Positions 42,804 to 51,704 of a DNA stretch of 64,000 bases are shown here, one piece after another (the first letter of the stretch is position 1; each line of letters opens with the position of its first letter). Location: positions 122,527-186,526 of the forward strand of contig NZ_BAAACF010000006.1 in assembly GCF_039521365.1 (NCBI RefSeq), written 5' to 3'. This DNA is from Clostridium_AW malenominatum (lineage in GTDB: Bacteria; Bacillota; Clostridia; Clostridiales; Clostridiaceae). The position numbers and the translations under genes were made by a program. The notes below the pieces were generated by a model. It searched no databases and was not told where the DNA came from. It was given only the letters and a program-made list of their open reading frames with translations.

Positions 42804-44012
42804 TTAAAAATTATCTTTAATAAAGCTATCAAGTTCTTCTAGCTTACATAAATGAGCATTTAAATTATGTTTTTCAAAAGCAGCTGTATACTTTAGACCG
42901 CTTCCTGTAACTATACAAGCTATACTATCCTCTTCTGTTAAGTAGCCTTGCTGTCTTAACTTTTTAACTGCAGCTAAAGGCACACAAGATTCTGGTTGCC
43001 CAAAGACACCCTTTTCAGCCATTTCCTTTTGAGCAATAATTATTTCCTCATCAGAAACAGCCACGCATGTTCCACCATTTTCCTTTAACATTTTCAATAC
43101 CGCATTTCCACTTGGAGGGAATGGATTTTCTATACCATGAGCAATAGTTTCTGGATTTTGTACCCTTTCAATTTTCATTGAGCCCTTTTCAAAGGCATTG
43201 AAAATCGGAGAACATCCCGCTGCTTGTGCTACAATAATCTTTGGAATTCTATCTATGATACCAACTTCCTTAAACTCCTTAAATCCCTTATATATACCTC
43301 TAACATTTCCCCCTGCACTAGTAGGTACAACTACATAATCGGGAATATTAAAATTTAACTGTTCACACATCTCAAAAGCCGCTGTCTTATATCCCTCTAC
43401 TCTATATGTAACGTCAGAGTTTATAAAATAAATCCCTTGTTTTCTTCCTATTTCTAAACTTTCGTAATAAAGTTTGCCATAATCTCCGTCAACCTTAATT
43501 AAGTTTGCCCCATAAATTGCTATAGGATTTAGCTTTTCCTGTGGAATATTTTTTCCAACAAATATAAAAGTTTCAAAGCCCGCTCTTTTTCCATAGGCTG
43601 CAACGGACACTGCCATATTTCCCGTGGAAACTGCGCCTACCTTTTTAAAACCTAAGCTATGAGCATGTTGTATTGCCACAACAGTACCCCTATCCTTAAA
43701 AGACCAAGTTGGATTTTGGCTTTCATTTTTAAAATATAAATTCTTTAATCCAATTCTTTTAGCAATTCTAGGAATTGATACTGTTGGAGTAAAACCTTCA
43801 TTTAATGATAAGTCCCTTCTAATTTCCTTAAATGGAAAAAAATCCGCATATCTTTCTAGAATAGTGTGCTGTAATGGGTTACCTTCTTTAATCTTTCCCT
43901 TTTTTATAAGTTCCATTTCCAATGGCTCATTACAATCATCGCATCTTGGATCTACTCTTTCCACAGAATACTCTTTTCCACAACCAGTGCAAATTAGTTT
44001 TAAATCTTTCAT
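42804..44012 (-). CDS. thrC: Threonine synthase (with N-terminal zinc ribbon)
   Basis: A 402-aa PLP enzyme converting O-phosphohomoserine to threonine. The N-terminus is a zinc-ribbon-like part with Cys8, Cys11, Cys24 and Cys27. PLP lysine is Lys107 in PTWSFKDRG; STGNMAVSVAAYG and PTSAGGN are cofactor loops. A related PLP lyase cannot be wholly excluded. AAGGAAGGG 6 bp before ATG 44012 sets the start. It follows the RidA-family gene by 16 bp; RidA proteins remove reactive enamines made by such PLP enzymes, a logical pairing. Confidence 0.9.
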   Translation of the reverse strand: MKDLKLICTGCGKEYSVERVDPRCDDCNEPLEMELIKKGKIKEGNPLQHTILERYADFFPFKEIRRDLSLNEGFTPTVSIPRIAKRIGLKNLYFKNESQNPTWSFKDRGTVVAIQHAHSLGFKKVGAVSTGNMAVSVAAYGKRAGFETFIFVGKNIPQEKLNPIAIYGANLIKVDGDYGKLYYESLEIGRKQGIYFINSDVTYRVEGYKTAAFEMCEQLNFNIPDYVVVPTSAGGNVRGIYKGFKEFKEVGIIDRIPKIIVAQAAGCSPIFNAFEKGSMKIERVQNPETIAHGIENPFPPSGNAVLKMLKENGGTCVAVSDEEIIIAQKEMAEKGVFGQPESCVPLAAVKKLRQQGYLTEEDSIACIVTGSGLKYTAAFEKHNLNAHLCKLEELDSFIKDNF

Positions 44013-44028
44013 ATCAAACCCTTCCTTT

Positions 44029-44412
44029 CTATTCAATAATGGCTATTGCTTCTATTTCCACTGCAGCATTCCTTGGCAATTTACCCACTTGTACGCATGA
44101 TCTAGCTGGTGGATCTACCTTAAAATATTCGCCATATATTTCATTTACTTGAATAAAATCATTGATATCTCTTAAAAACACTGTTGTTTTGATCACATTG
44201 TCTAAACTTGAACCGGATTCTTCTAATATAACTTTAACATTTTCTAAAGCTACTCTTGTTGCATTTTTGACATCATCATCAATTAACTCCCCCGTTATTA
44301 AGTCACTTGGAGTTCTTCCTGATATGAATAATAAGTTTCCTACCTTTATTGCAGTGGAGTATGGGCCTCTCGCTGGTGCAGCTTTAGTGCATTCAATAAC
44401 TTCTTTTTTCAT
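44029..44412 (-). CDS. ridA: RidA family enamine/imine deaminase
   Basis: A 127-aa RidA/YjgF protein that hydrolyses 2-aminoacrylate and similar reactive enamines. Conserved GPYSTAIKVGNLLFISGRTP, the catalytic Arg104 in PPARSCVQV and the C-terminal VEIEAIAI are present. Ribosome site AAGGAGAG. Upstream of and probably co-transcribed with threonine synthase. Confidence 0.95.
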   Translation of the reverse strand: MKKEVIECTKAAPARGPYSTAIKVGNLLFISGRTPSDLITGELIDDDVKNATRVALENVKVILEESGSSLDNVIKTTVFLRDINDFIQVNEIYGEYFKVDPPARSCVQVGKLPRNAAVEIEAIAIIE

Positions 44413-44539
44413 TTAATCTCTCCTTCGTACTCTAGAATAAATTATTTAGAATTTATTATTAACTATTCTATAAAAAATTCTAAAACCCTTTAAATTTTAT
44501 GATTTTTTTTAAAAATATATAAAAAATTATATAAAAAAG

Positions 44540-44566
44540 ATGTTGGCTTATACCAACACCCACTTT
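44540..44566 (-). terminator. Terminator of the small membrane-protein gene
   Basis: Hairpin TGTTGG / CCAACA with a 6-base loop, followed by TTTTTTA on the minus strand. Confidence 0.8.
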
Positions 44567-44581
44567 TATATATTATTTACT

Positions 44582-44920
44582 TTATTTTTCATTATTATTC
44601 TTTACCCTATTTGGCTTTGCTTTAGGTCTCATTTTTATATCTTTTTTTCCTTTTACATTTTTCATTTCTAGTCTATCATCTTTAAACAAATCTACAAACC
44701 ACAATACAAAAATTGCAAATACGGCAGATACAGCTAAACCCGGTATAGTATCGTAACCTAATTTTGCAGTATTACTTCCTGTTAATATTGCTAATGCTAT
44801 GGCAAATATAATCCATTTATTGGGCTTATATTTTGATAAAACAAAAATCTTCAAAAGATTATAACCTATAATTATAACTAAAGTAAAGGCTAATAGCATT
44901 AAGTAATCAGACATCTTCAA
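44582..44920 (-). CDS. Small membrane protein of unknown function
   Basis: 112 aa with three hydrophobic helices (about 5-25, 34-48 and 60-77), then a basic tail rich in K, R and N. AGGGGG lies 8 bp before TTG 44920; ATG two codons later is an alternative start. It is divergent from the Lrp-type regulator gene. No family recognised. Confidence 0.6.
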   Translation of the reverse strand: MKMSDYLMLLAFTLVIIIGYNLLKIFVLSKYKPNKWIIFAIALAILTGSNTAKLGYDTIPGLAVSAVFAIFVLWFVDLFKDDRLEMKNVKGKKDIKMRPKAKPNRVKNNNEK

Positions 44921-45043
44921 TTGTTATTCCCCCTTTATAAAGATCTATACTATAATATTATTCTATATTTTTTAAAATATATCAACAATATTTTTAATTC
45001 TTTTGTATAATATATATAATAATATAGCTTTGAGGTGATTATT

Positions 45044-45511
45044 TTGGAATTCAGCAAAAATCTACAATTAGATTCTTTAGATTTAGAAATATTATCAGTT
45101 TTAGCCAAGGATTCTAGAACTCCATTTTTAGAAATCGCCAGAAAATGTCATGTTAGTGGAGGAACTATACATGTAAGAATTAAAAAAATGGAGGATATGG
45201 GAATAATTAAAGGCTCTAAACTCTTAATAGATAGCGCTAAGCTTGGATACGACATTTGTTGTTTTATAGGAATAAATTTAGAGAAAGCTTCTTATTTAAA
45301 TTCCGTTTCACAAAATATAGAACAAATACCAGAAGTAGTTGAATTATACTATACTACAGGAGAATATTGTATATTTTTCAAGGTATTATGCAAAAATATT
45401 TCCCACCTACAAAGCTTACTAGCTGAGAAAATTCAGCTAATTGACGGTGTACAAAAAACTTCCACAATGGTATGTTTACTTCAGAAGATAGACAGAAATA
45501 TTATTTTATAA
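45044..45511 (+). CDS. Lrp/AsnC family transcriptional regulator
   Basis: A 155-aa Lrp/AsnC protein: N-terminal helix-turn-helix DSLDLEILSVLAKDSRTPFL with VSGGTIHVRIKKMEDMGII, and a C-terminal ligand-binding ACT-like domain (about 65-150) with VVELYYTTGEYCIFFKV. It probably responds to an amino acid; targets are unknown. GAGGTGATTATT directly precedes TTG 45044. Divergent from the 112-aa membrane protein gene, which may be a target. Confidence 0.92.
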   Translation: MEFSKNLQLDSLDLEILSVLAKDSRTPFLEIARKCHVSGGTIHVRIKKMEDMGIIKGSKLLIDSAKLGYDICCFIGINLEKASYLNSVSQNIEQIPEVVELYYTTGEYCIFFKVLCKNISHLQSLLAEKIQLIDGVQKTSTMVCLLQKIDRNIIL

Positions 45512-45548
45512 TAGAAATTCAAATGAATTTTTGAATTTCTATTTTTTT
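45511..45548 (+). terminator. Terminator of the Lrp-type gene
   Basis: Hairpin ATAGAAATTCA / TGAATTTCTAT followed by TTTTTTT. Confidence 0.9.
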
Positions 45549-45615
45549 GTTATATTTTCTTTATTATTTGGCAAGAATATAATTGCATTATTAAATAAAT
45601 AAAGGAGATGTATTT

Positions 45616-45825
45616 ATGAGAGGATTGGATGTAATTTCGCTAATCTTAGTTATAATAGGAGCAATAAATTGGGGACTTATAGGTTTCTTTAACTTCGATT
45701 TAGTTGCTACTCTTTTCGGAAACATGACTGCTTTTTCAAGAGTTATCTATTCTCTAGTTGGTATAGCTGGATTGTATGCTATTTCATTCTTAGGTAGAGA
45801 TAGAGAAGTACACGAAGAAAGATAA
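45616..45825 (+). CDS. DUF378 family small membrane protein
   Basis: A 69-aa protein with two helices, matching DUF378 (LDVISLILVIIGAINWGLIG and SRVIYSLVGIAGLYAIS). Function unknown. AAGGAGATG precedes the ATG. Confidence 0.92.
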   Translation: MRGLDVISLILVIIGAINWGLIGFFNFDLVATLFGNMTAFSRVIYSLVGIAGLYAISFLGRDREVHEER

Positions 45826-45827
45826 AC

Positions 45828-45955
45828 AGATTTCTAAGAATCAGGTGGAGTTTTTACTCCGTCTGATTCTTAGAAATCGTTATCCAGGGACGTAGCCGCT
45901 CTTAGCTCCCACTCTGAAGAAGATTGGAGTATTAGAGCGGGTAGTCATCGGATAG
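45828..45955 (+). repeat. Two-part structured element downstream of the DUF378 gene
   Basis: A long hairpin, GATTTCTAAGAATCAG / CTGATTCTTAGAAATC with an inner GGAGT/ACTCC (45830-45879), acts as a terminator. It is followed by a GC-richer segment (about 45884-45953) with nested pairs TATCC/GGATA, CCGCTCT/AGAGCGG and ACTC/GGAGT. I believe similar sequence recurs after small genes in other Clostridium genomes (unverified recollection), so it may be a repetitive element or a small RNA. Confidence 0.55.
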
Positions 45956-45961
45956 TAAAAA

Positions 45962-45988
45962 AAAGGAAATAGAAAACTATTTCCTTTT
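45962..45988. terminator. Bidirectional terminator of the NhaC-family transporter gene
   Basis: AAAGGAAATAG / CTATTTCCTTT hairpin with A- and T-runs on both sides, just beyond the stop at 45994. Confidence 0.88.
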
Positions 45989-45993
45989 TTAAT

Positions 45994-47742
45994 TTATACA
46001 ACTTTTTTTTCTAAAGATTTTGAGGCTATTCCATCTCCTACCGGTTTACCGAATATAAATAACGTAGCGATTGTTGCAAATATAGCTACTGGTAAAACTA
46101 TTATAATTGGCAGGTTTAACCCTACTGGTAAATAACCAAAGAGTATAGTAATAGCTCCTATAGTTAATGAATACATTATTTGAGTATTAACGTGGTCTAT
46201 GTGATCACAAGCAGTACCCATAGATGAAAGTATGGTTGTATCAGATATTGGAGAACAATGGTCTCCGAAAATCGCTCCTGTCAAAACTGCACTACAATTA
46301 ATTATCATAAAGTGAGCATCTCCTCCTCCAAGAGTAAATGCTATTGGAACTGCAAGAGGCATAAGTATTCCCATAGTTCCATAGGAAGTTCCTGTTGCAA
46401 AGGAAATAATTGATCCCATAACAAATATTAAAGTTGGTAACATAAATGGTGGTAATGAACTTTCAAAAACCTTAACTAAGAATTTAGCAGTACCTAATTC
46501 CTTAATAACACTGCTTAGTGACCAAGCAAGTACTAATATTACCCCTGTTATAATTAATGATTTCATTCCTTCTACCCAAGTATCTAATGCTTCTTCTAAA
46601 GTAAATATTTTTTGTATCATTCCCATAATAATACTAACAATACTTGCAAGCAATGCTGCCTGGAATAAAACCACACTGGCATCTGAAGCACTGAAGGCTT
46701 CTCTAATAGCAGTAAATGATGCTGGAGCTGAAGTTAGGATAGCTTTTAAAGCTTCATCCTCTCCACCCATTATGCTTTTATATCCATTAAAATAAAATCC
46801 TGCAAAAGAACCTATTAACAAAACACCTATAGGTATTATAGCATTCCAAACGGTTAATTTTATTCCTTCCTTTGGCTCAAGTGCTGTTGCTTCTGAGGAA
46901 ACCATAGGTTTTGCACCATCTCTTAAAACCTTCCCTGTAGTCCTAGCTCTTCTTTCTGCCTTAAGCATCGGTCCAAAGTCTCTTAAAGTCAATGCTGAAG
47001 CAACTATGAATAATAATATTAATATATTATAAAATCTATAAGGTATAGTTTGTACGAATAACCCATAAGCATTTACTTCTTGTCCAATTGAAGCATAAGC
47101 ATCTTTTATTAAGCTTATTTCATAACCAACCCATGTTGATATTAAAGCAATACCTGAAATTGGTGCTGCTGTAGCATCAACTATAAAAGATAACTTTTCT
47201 CTTGAAACTTTCATTTTATCTGTAACTGGCCTCATTATTGGTCCAACTATTAAAGAGTTAGCATAGTCATCAAAGAAAACCAATAATCCTAATAACCAAG
47301 TTATAATCTGAGCACTTATTGGCGTTTTAGCTTTTTTAGCTAAGCTTTCTGCAACGGCCTTTGCTCCACCCATTTTTGATACTAAAGCTATAAGTCCACC
47401 AATGGTCATACATTGAAGTATAATTCCTGCATTCCATGGATCTGCCAAAGAACCTACTAGTCTATTTATAACATCTAAAAATCCATTAAATATTGCTGAA
47501 AGGGCTCCTCCATTATTTAATTGAATTAAAAATGCTCCTGAGAAAACTCCTAAGAATAATGAGATAACAACATTTTTAGTTATAAATGCTAAAATAATAG
47601 CTACTAAAGGTGGTATTATTGTTAATATCCCAAATCTTTGAGAATTAAGTAAAGCAGGATCTGTTTCTGCTCCGAATACTGTTGTAGATAACAGTAACAC
47701 TAACATAAAGGTTAATGTAATTACAAGATTTTTTCTTTTCAT
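45994..47742 (-). CDS. NhaC-family transporter, predicted lysine transporter (LysW type)
   Basis: A 582-aa membrane protein with about 12-13 helices, related to Na+/H+ antiporter NhaC. Typical segments: LLVFFDDYANSLIVGPIMRP, FATGTSYGTMGILMPLAVPI and GAIFGDHCSPISDTTILSSM. NhaC relatives with a lysine riboswitch have been predicted as lysine transporters (LysW), and such a riboswitch precedes this gene, so lysine import is the best guess. Ribosome site GGAGGAG. Ends at a terminator. Confidence 0.88.
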   Translation of the reverse strand: MKRKNLVITLTFMLVLLLSTTVFGAETDPALLNSQRFGILTIIPPLVAIILAFITKNVVISLFLGVFSGAFLIQLNNGGALSAIFNGFLDVINRLVGSLADPWNAGIILQCMTIGGLIALVSKMGGAKAVAESLAKKAKTPISAQIITWLLGLLVFFDDYANSLIVGPIMRPVTDKMKVSREKLSFIVDATAAPISGIALISTWVGYEISLIKDAYASIGQEVNAYGLFVQTIPYRFYNILILLFIVASALTLRDFGPMLKAERRARTTGKVLRDGAKPMVSSEATALEPKEGIKLTVWNAIIPIGVLLIGSFAGFYFNGYKSIMGGEDEALKAILTSAPASFTAIREAFSASDASVVLFQAALLASIVSIIMGMIQKIFTLEEALDTWVEGMKSLIITGVILVLAWSLSSVIKELGTAKFLVKVFESSLPPFMLPTLIFVMGSIISFATGTSYGTMGILMPLAVPIAFTLGGGDAHFMIINCSAVLTGAIFGDHCSPISDTTILSSMGTACDHIDHVNTQIMYSLTIGAITILFGYLPVGLNLPIIIVLPVAIFATIATLFIFGKPVGDGIASKSLEKKVV

Positions 47743-47810
47743 CTCTTCTCCTCCTAAAATTTTATTATTTGAAGTGAATAGTTTGAGGGGAGAGGATGCC
47801 CATTAAAACA

Positions 47811-47840
47811 AAAATACCCTTAAGTCTTATCACTCAAGGG
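47811..47840 (-). terminator. Riboswitch-controlled terminator of the LysW-type gene
   Basis: CCCTTGAGT / ACTTAAGGG hairpin (47818-47840), followed by TATTTTT on the minus strand. Confidence 0.85.
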
Positions 47841-47881
47841 CATGTATACACTAAGTCTATGTGTTCACATATTGTTTGAAT

Positions 47882-48045
47882 GATAGCTCTCCACAAATTA
47901 GTTTTGTGACAATCTTGCTCATATTTTAAGCAAAACCAGTCATACAGCATCAAAGCATTAACTGTACGCTTCGGCGATATTTCCTTTCCTCACACTTCAT
48001 ACTGCTTAAGTCCGTGTAATTACTATTAAACACCGCGCCTCTATC
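47882..48045 (-). promoter_or_regulatory. Lysine riboswitch (L-box) upstream of the LysW-type gene
   Basis: On the minus strand the consensus is clear: GATAGAGGCGC at the 5' end, TAGTAATTACAC, GGAAATATCGCCGAAGC, ATGACTGG, GATTGTCAC and GGAGAGCTATC at the 3' end. P1 pairs GATAG (48041-48045) with CTATC (47882-47886). It fits the standard form better than the tandem copies at lysC. It fills most of the 359-bp gap; nothing else is seen there. Confidence 0.95.
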
Positions 48046-48101
48046 GGTTATATTCACTCGCATAAAAGTATAACATTTATTCTTCATATAATCAAGCGCT
48101 T

Positions 48102-49019
48102 TTAGAATATACTTAAATCTAGTTTTTGGGATAAATCCTTTAAAACCTCTACTCCACCTATACTGTTCCCTCTTTTATCCAAAGAAGGTCCCACAATACC
48201 TATACCCATTTTATTAGGAGATACACCAAGGATACCTCCCCCTACTCCTGATTTTGCAGGAAGTCCTATTTTTACTGCAAATTCTCCTGATCCATCATAC
48301 ATGCCACAAGTAACCATAATAGTTTTAACTATTTGTGCTACTTCTTTTTCTATTATTCTCTCTCCTGTCCAAGGTATAACTCCGTTGTTTGCAAACACTG
48401 CAGCAATTTTTGATAAATCCTTGCAGGTCACTTCAATAGAGCACTGTTTAAAATAAACATCTAATACTGCTTCCACATCATTTTCTATTACTCCTGTACT
48501 TTTCATAAAATAAGCTAGGGATCTATTTCTATTCCCTGTTTTTTTCTCTGAAACATACACATTATAATTTAAATCCAATTCTTCATTTCCAGAAAGTTTT
48601 CTTACAAAATCCAAAACTCTAGAAAATGCTTCTTCTGAGGTATCCCCTTTAATCATTGAGGATATTGCTATAGCACCTGCATTTATCATTGGATTCAGTG
48701 GTTTATTTAGATTCTTCATCTCCAGGTCCACAATAGAGTTAAAAGCTTCTGTGGTGGGCTCCATACCTACCTTTGAAAATACATATTCTATTCCATTATC
48801 CATGATTGCAAGGGCTAAAGTAATTATTTTAGATATACTTTGGATTGTAAACTTTGTATAATAATCCCCACCAAAGTATTCCTTTCCTTCTAAAGTAGTG
48901 ATATATATGCCTAGAGCATCCTTATTTCCATTTTTCAATTCTGGTATATAGCTTGCTACCTGTCCCTCACATAAATATTTTCTATTTTCATAAATTATTT
49001 CATCTAGTATTTCATTCAT
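48102..49019 (-). CDS. glsA: Glutaminase
   Basis: A 305-aa serine-dependent glutaminase hydrolysing glutamine to glutamate and ammonia. The SxxK motif is SISK (Ser61, Lys64), within KFTIQSISKI. Further family segments: NPMINAGAIAISSMI, NRSLAYFMKSTGVI and LPAKSGVGGGI. Its ATG overlaps the stop of the upstream aminotransferase-fold gene by 4 bp, so they are coupled. Confidence 0.95.
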   Translation of the reverse strand: MNEILDEIIYENRKYLCEGQVASYIPELKNGNKDALGIYITTLEGKEYFGGDYYTKFTIQSISKIITLALAIMDNGIEYVFSKVGMEPTTEAFNSIVDLEMKNLNKPLNPMINAGAIAISSMIKGDTSEEAFSRVLDFVRKLSGNEELDLNYNVYVSEKKTGNRNRSLAYFMKSTGVIENDVEAVLDVYFKQCSIEVTCKDLSKIAAVFANNGVIPWTGERIIEKEVAQIVKTIMVTCGMYDGSGEFAVKIGLPAKSGVGGGILGVSPNKMGIGIVGPSLDKRGNSIGGVEVLKDLSQKLDLSIF

Positions 49020-50191
49020 ACATCTTCACTCCATGTTTTGCAATTGTTAATACCTATATTTAATCTAAATAAAGCTTCCTCTAATATTTTTCTTGGGCAG
49101 GCAAAATTTATTCTTTGAAACCCTTCACCATTTCCACCAAATAGCTGCCCCTCATTAAAAGCTACTTTTACTTCTTCACTTAAAAATCTCTTCAATTCTT
49201 TACTATTCATACGGAGTGCTCTAAAATCCACCCATGCTAAATATGTACCTTCTAATTTTGTTACCTTTATCATAGGCATATTTTTTTCAATGTATTCTCT
49301 CATATAATTATAATTCTCTTCAATGTAATAAAGCATCTCTCTATACCACTGTTCACCTTTTTCATAGGCTGCAATTAAACCTATAATTCCAAATATATTT
49401 ATGTCTCCCATAGCATTAAGTTTCATAGTATTATCAAACTTTTTTCTTAAATTTTCATTAGGTATTATAATATTAGAAACCTGAATTCCTGCTAAATTAA
49501 AGGTTTTAGTTGGGGATATACAAGTAATAGAGTTTTCCGCAAATTCATTGCCAAGTGAGGCAAATGGAGTATGCTTGTACCCTTTAAAAGTTATATCGCT
49601 ATGAATTTCATCAGAAACCACTAAAATATTATTTTTTAAACATATTTCTCCTAGCCTTATTAACTCCTCTTTGCTCCAAACCCTTCCTACTGGATTATGA
49701 GGATTACATAAAATTATCATCTTCACCTTAGAATCAATATTACTTTCTAGGTTTTCAAAATCCATATAATACTTTCCCTCTAATTCTTTTAAAGGATTTT
49801 CTAATACCATTCTTCCATTGTCTTCTATGGCACCTTTAAATCTATGATATACAGGAGTTTGGATGATTATCTTATCTCCAACCTCAGTAAAGGTTTGTAT
49901 AAGCCAATATAATGCGGATACTATAGTTGGAGTTGAATATATCCAGTTTTTTTCTATTTTAAATCCATGTCTTTTTTCTACCCAATTAATTATTGCATTA
50001 TAATATTGTTTATTTAAGTAAGTATATCCAAAAGTTCCTTCATCAGCTCTGCTTTTTATGGCTTCAATTATCTCCTCAGGGGCTTTAAAATCCATATCTG
50101 CAACCCACATAGGTATAATCTCATCATACCCCTTCCATTTCACAGCTCCTACATTTCTTCTATCTATAATCTCATCAAAATTGTATTTCAT
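49016..50191 (-). CDS. MalY/PatB family PLP-dependent enzyme (C-S lyase/aminotransferase)
   Basis: A 391-aa fold-type I PLP enzyme of the MalY/PatB group, usually cystathionine beta-lyase-like or an aminotransferase. N-terminal IIPMWVADMDFKAPEEI, NPHNPVGRVW, SDEIHSDI and the PLP lysine in SPTKTFNLAG (Lys229) are typical. The coupling to glutaminase suggests nitrogen metabolism. GGAGGGAT precedes the ATG. Confidence 0.9.
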   Translation of the reverse strand: MKYNFDEIIDRRNVGAVKWKGYDEIIPMWVADMDFKAPEEIIEAIKSRADEGTFGYTYLNKQYYNAIINWVEKRHGFKIEKNWIYSTPTIVSALYWLIQTFTEVGDKIIIQTPVYHRFKGAIEDNGRMVLENPLKELEGKYYMDFENLESNIDSKVKMIILCNPHNPVGRVWSKEELIRLGEICLKNNILVVSDEIHSDITFKGYKHTPFASLGNEFAENSITCISPTKTFNLAGIQVSNIIIPNENLRKKFDNTMKLNAMGDINIFGIIGLIAAYEKGEQWYREMLYYIEENYNYMREYIEKNMPMIKVTKLEGTYLAWVDFRALRMNSKELKRFLSEEVKVAFNEGQLFGGNGEGFQRINFACPRKILEEALFRLNIGINNCKTWSEDV

Positions 50192-50270
50192 ATCTATCCC
50201 TCCACTTTATACTACTCCCTATATTATATAAGGAATAAAGAATTTGTTCAAATATTCAAAATCGAAAAAT

Positions 50271-50310
50271 TGGGGACAGTTATGATATAAAACCATCATA
50301 ACTGTCCCCA
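50271..50310 (-). terminator. Terminator of argH with GGGGACAGTTAT stem
   Basis: Perfect 16-bp stem TGGGGACAGTTATGAT / ATCATAACTGTCCCCA with an 8-base loop, followed by TTTTTC on the minus strand; just after the argH stop. It shares its stem sequence with the hairpin at 14639-14684. Confidence 0.92.
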
Positions 50311-50314
50311 ATTC

Positions 50315-51634
50315 CTACTTAATTATTTCCTTTTTAATTCCTCTATTTAAGGTATTTTCATAATCAATAAATTCATAAACATCCTCAATAAATACAGGAC
50401 TGAATTTTTGTAATTCCTCTAAGCTTAGTTCTTCTATTCCTTTACCTGCACCCTCGCAATGAAGGACTATTTCTCCTATTATTCTATGAGCGTCCCTAAA
50501 TGGGATGCCTTTAGTAACTAAATAATCTGCCCCTTCAGTAGCATTTAGGAAGCCTTTTTTAACGGCCTTTTTAGTGTTTTCTGATTTTACTTTTAAAGTA
50601 GAAAGCATTCCCTTCATTATTTTAAGACAACTTAATACAGTGTTAACTCCATCAAAAAATCTTTCTTTATCTTCTTGCATATCCTTATTATAAGCTAATG
50701 GAATTCCTTTCATTGTAGTAAGAAGAGCAATTAAATCACCATATACTCTACCTGTTTTACCCCTTACAAGCTCCGCCGCATCTGGATTTTTCTTTTGAGG
50801 CATTATAGAGCTTCCAGTGGAAAACTCATCACTTATTAATACAAAATCAAATTCCTTACTACTCCAAAGTATTATTTCTTCGCTAAGTCTACTTAAATGC
50901 ATCATTATAATAGATGAGGCTCCTAAAACTTCTAGGGCAAAATCTCTATCACTTACCCCGTCTAAGAAGTTATCTACAGGTTTCTTAAATCCTAATTCTT
51001 TAGCTGTAAAATTTCTATCTGTATCATAAGTAGTTCCTGCTAAAGCGCAACATCCCAATGGACTTTCATCCATAATATCTAAGGCATTTATCATTCTTTT
51101 TTTATCCCTTAAAAGCATACTGTGGTAAGCCATTATATGATATTTAAAAGTAACTACTTGTGCCCTTTGAAGATGGGTATATCCTGGCATAATTACATTG
51201 TTTTCTTCCCCTAATTTTACTATTACATTCATTAAATCTTCAATTTCTTCTATAATTTCTTTAGCTCTATCCTTGGCATAAAGTCTAAAATCCACTGCCA
51301 CTTGGTCGTTTCTGCTTCTTGCAGTGTGAAGTTTTTTACCCACATCTCCAATACGTGAAATTAAATTCATTTCCACAAAGCTGTGGATATCTTCGTAGTC
51401 TCCTTCAATTAATAACTGTCCCTCATTAATATCCTTTAAAATAGACTCTAATCCATCAATTATTTTATCTCTTTCACACTCTGTCAAAATATTGCATTTA
51501 GCTAACATCTTAACGTGAGCTATACTTCCTTTTATATCATATTCATATAATTCCTTATCAAAGCTTAAGGAACTATTAAAATCCTCCATAAGCTTACTTT
51601 CTTTATCTTTAAATCTTCCTCCCCAAAGCTTCAT
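50315..51634 (-). CDS. argH: Argininosuccinate lyase
   Basis: A 439-aa enzyme cleaving argininosuccinate to arginine and fumarate. The fumarase/ASL signature is GSSIMPQKKNPD (about residues 273-284), and LHTARSRNDQVAVD and PGYTHLQRAQ are present. AAAGGATG precedes the ATG. It follows argG by 70 bp and ends in a strong terminator. Confidence 0.97.
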   Translation of the reverse strand: MKLWGGRFKDKESKLMEDFNSSLSFDKELYEYDIKGSIAHVKMLAKCNILTECERDKIIDGLESILKDINEGQLLIEGDYEDIHSFVEMNLISRIGDVGKKLHTARSRNDQVAVDFRLYAKDRAKEIIEEIEDLMNVIVKLGEENNVIMPGYTHLQRAQVVTFKYHIMAYHSMLLRDKKRMINALDIMDESPLGCCALAGTTYDTDRNFTAKELGFKKPVDNFLDGVSDRDFALEVLGASSIIMMHLSRLSEEIILWSSKEFDFVLISDEFSTGSSIMPQKKNPDAAELVRGKTGRVYGDLIALLTTMKGIPLAYNKDMQEDKERFFDGVNTVLSCLKIMKGMLSTLKVKSENTKKAVKKGFLNATEGADYLVTKGIPFRDAHRIIGEIVLHCEGAGKGIEELSLEELQKFSPVFIEDVYEFIDYENTLNRGIKKEIIK

Positions 51635-51704
51635 AAACTACATCCTTTCTCATAATATTATTTAAGAGCTGAAAATTATTAATTCTCAACTCTTAATTTT
51701 TAAA

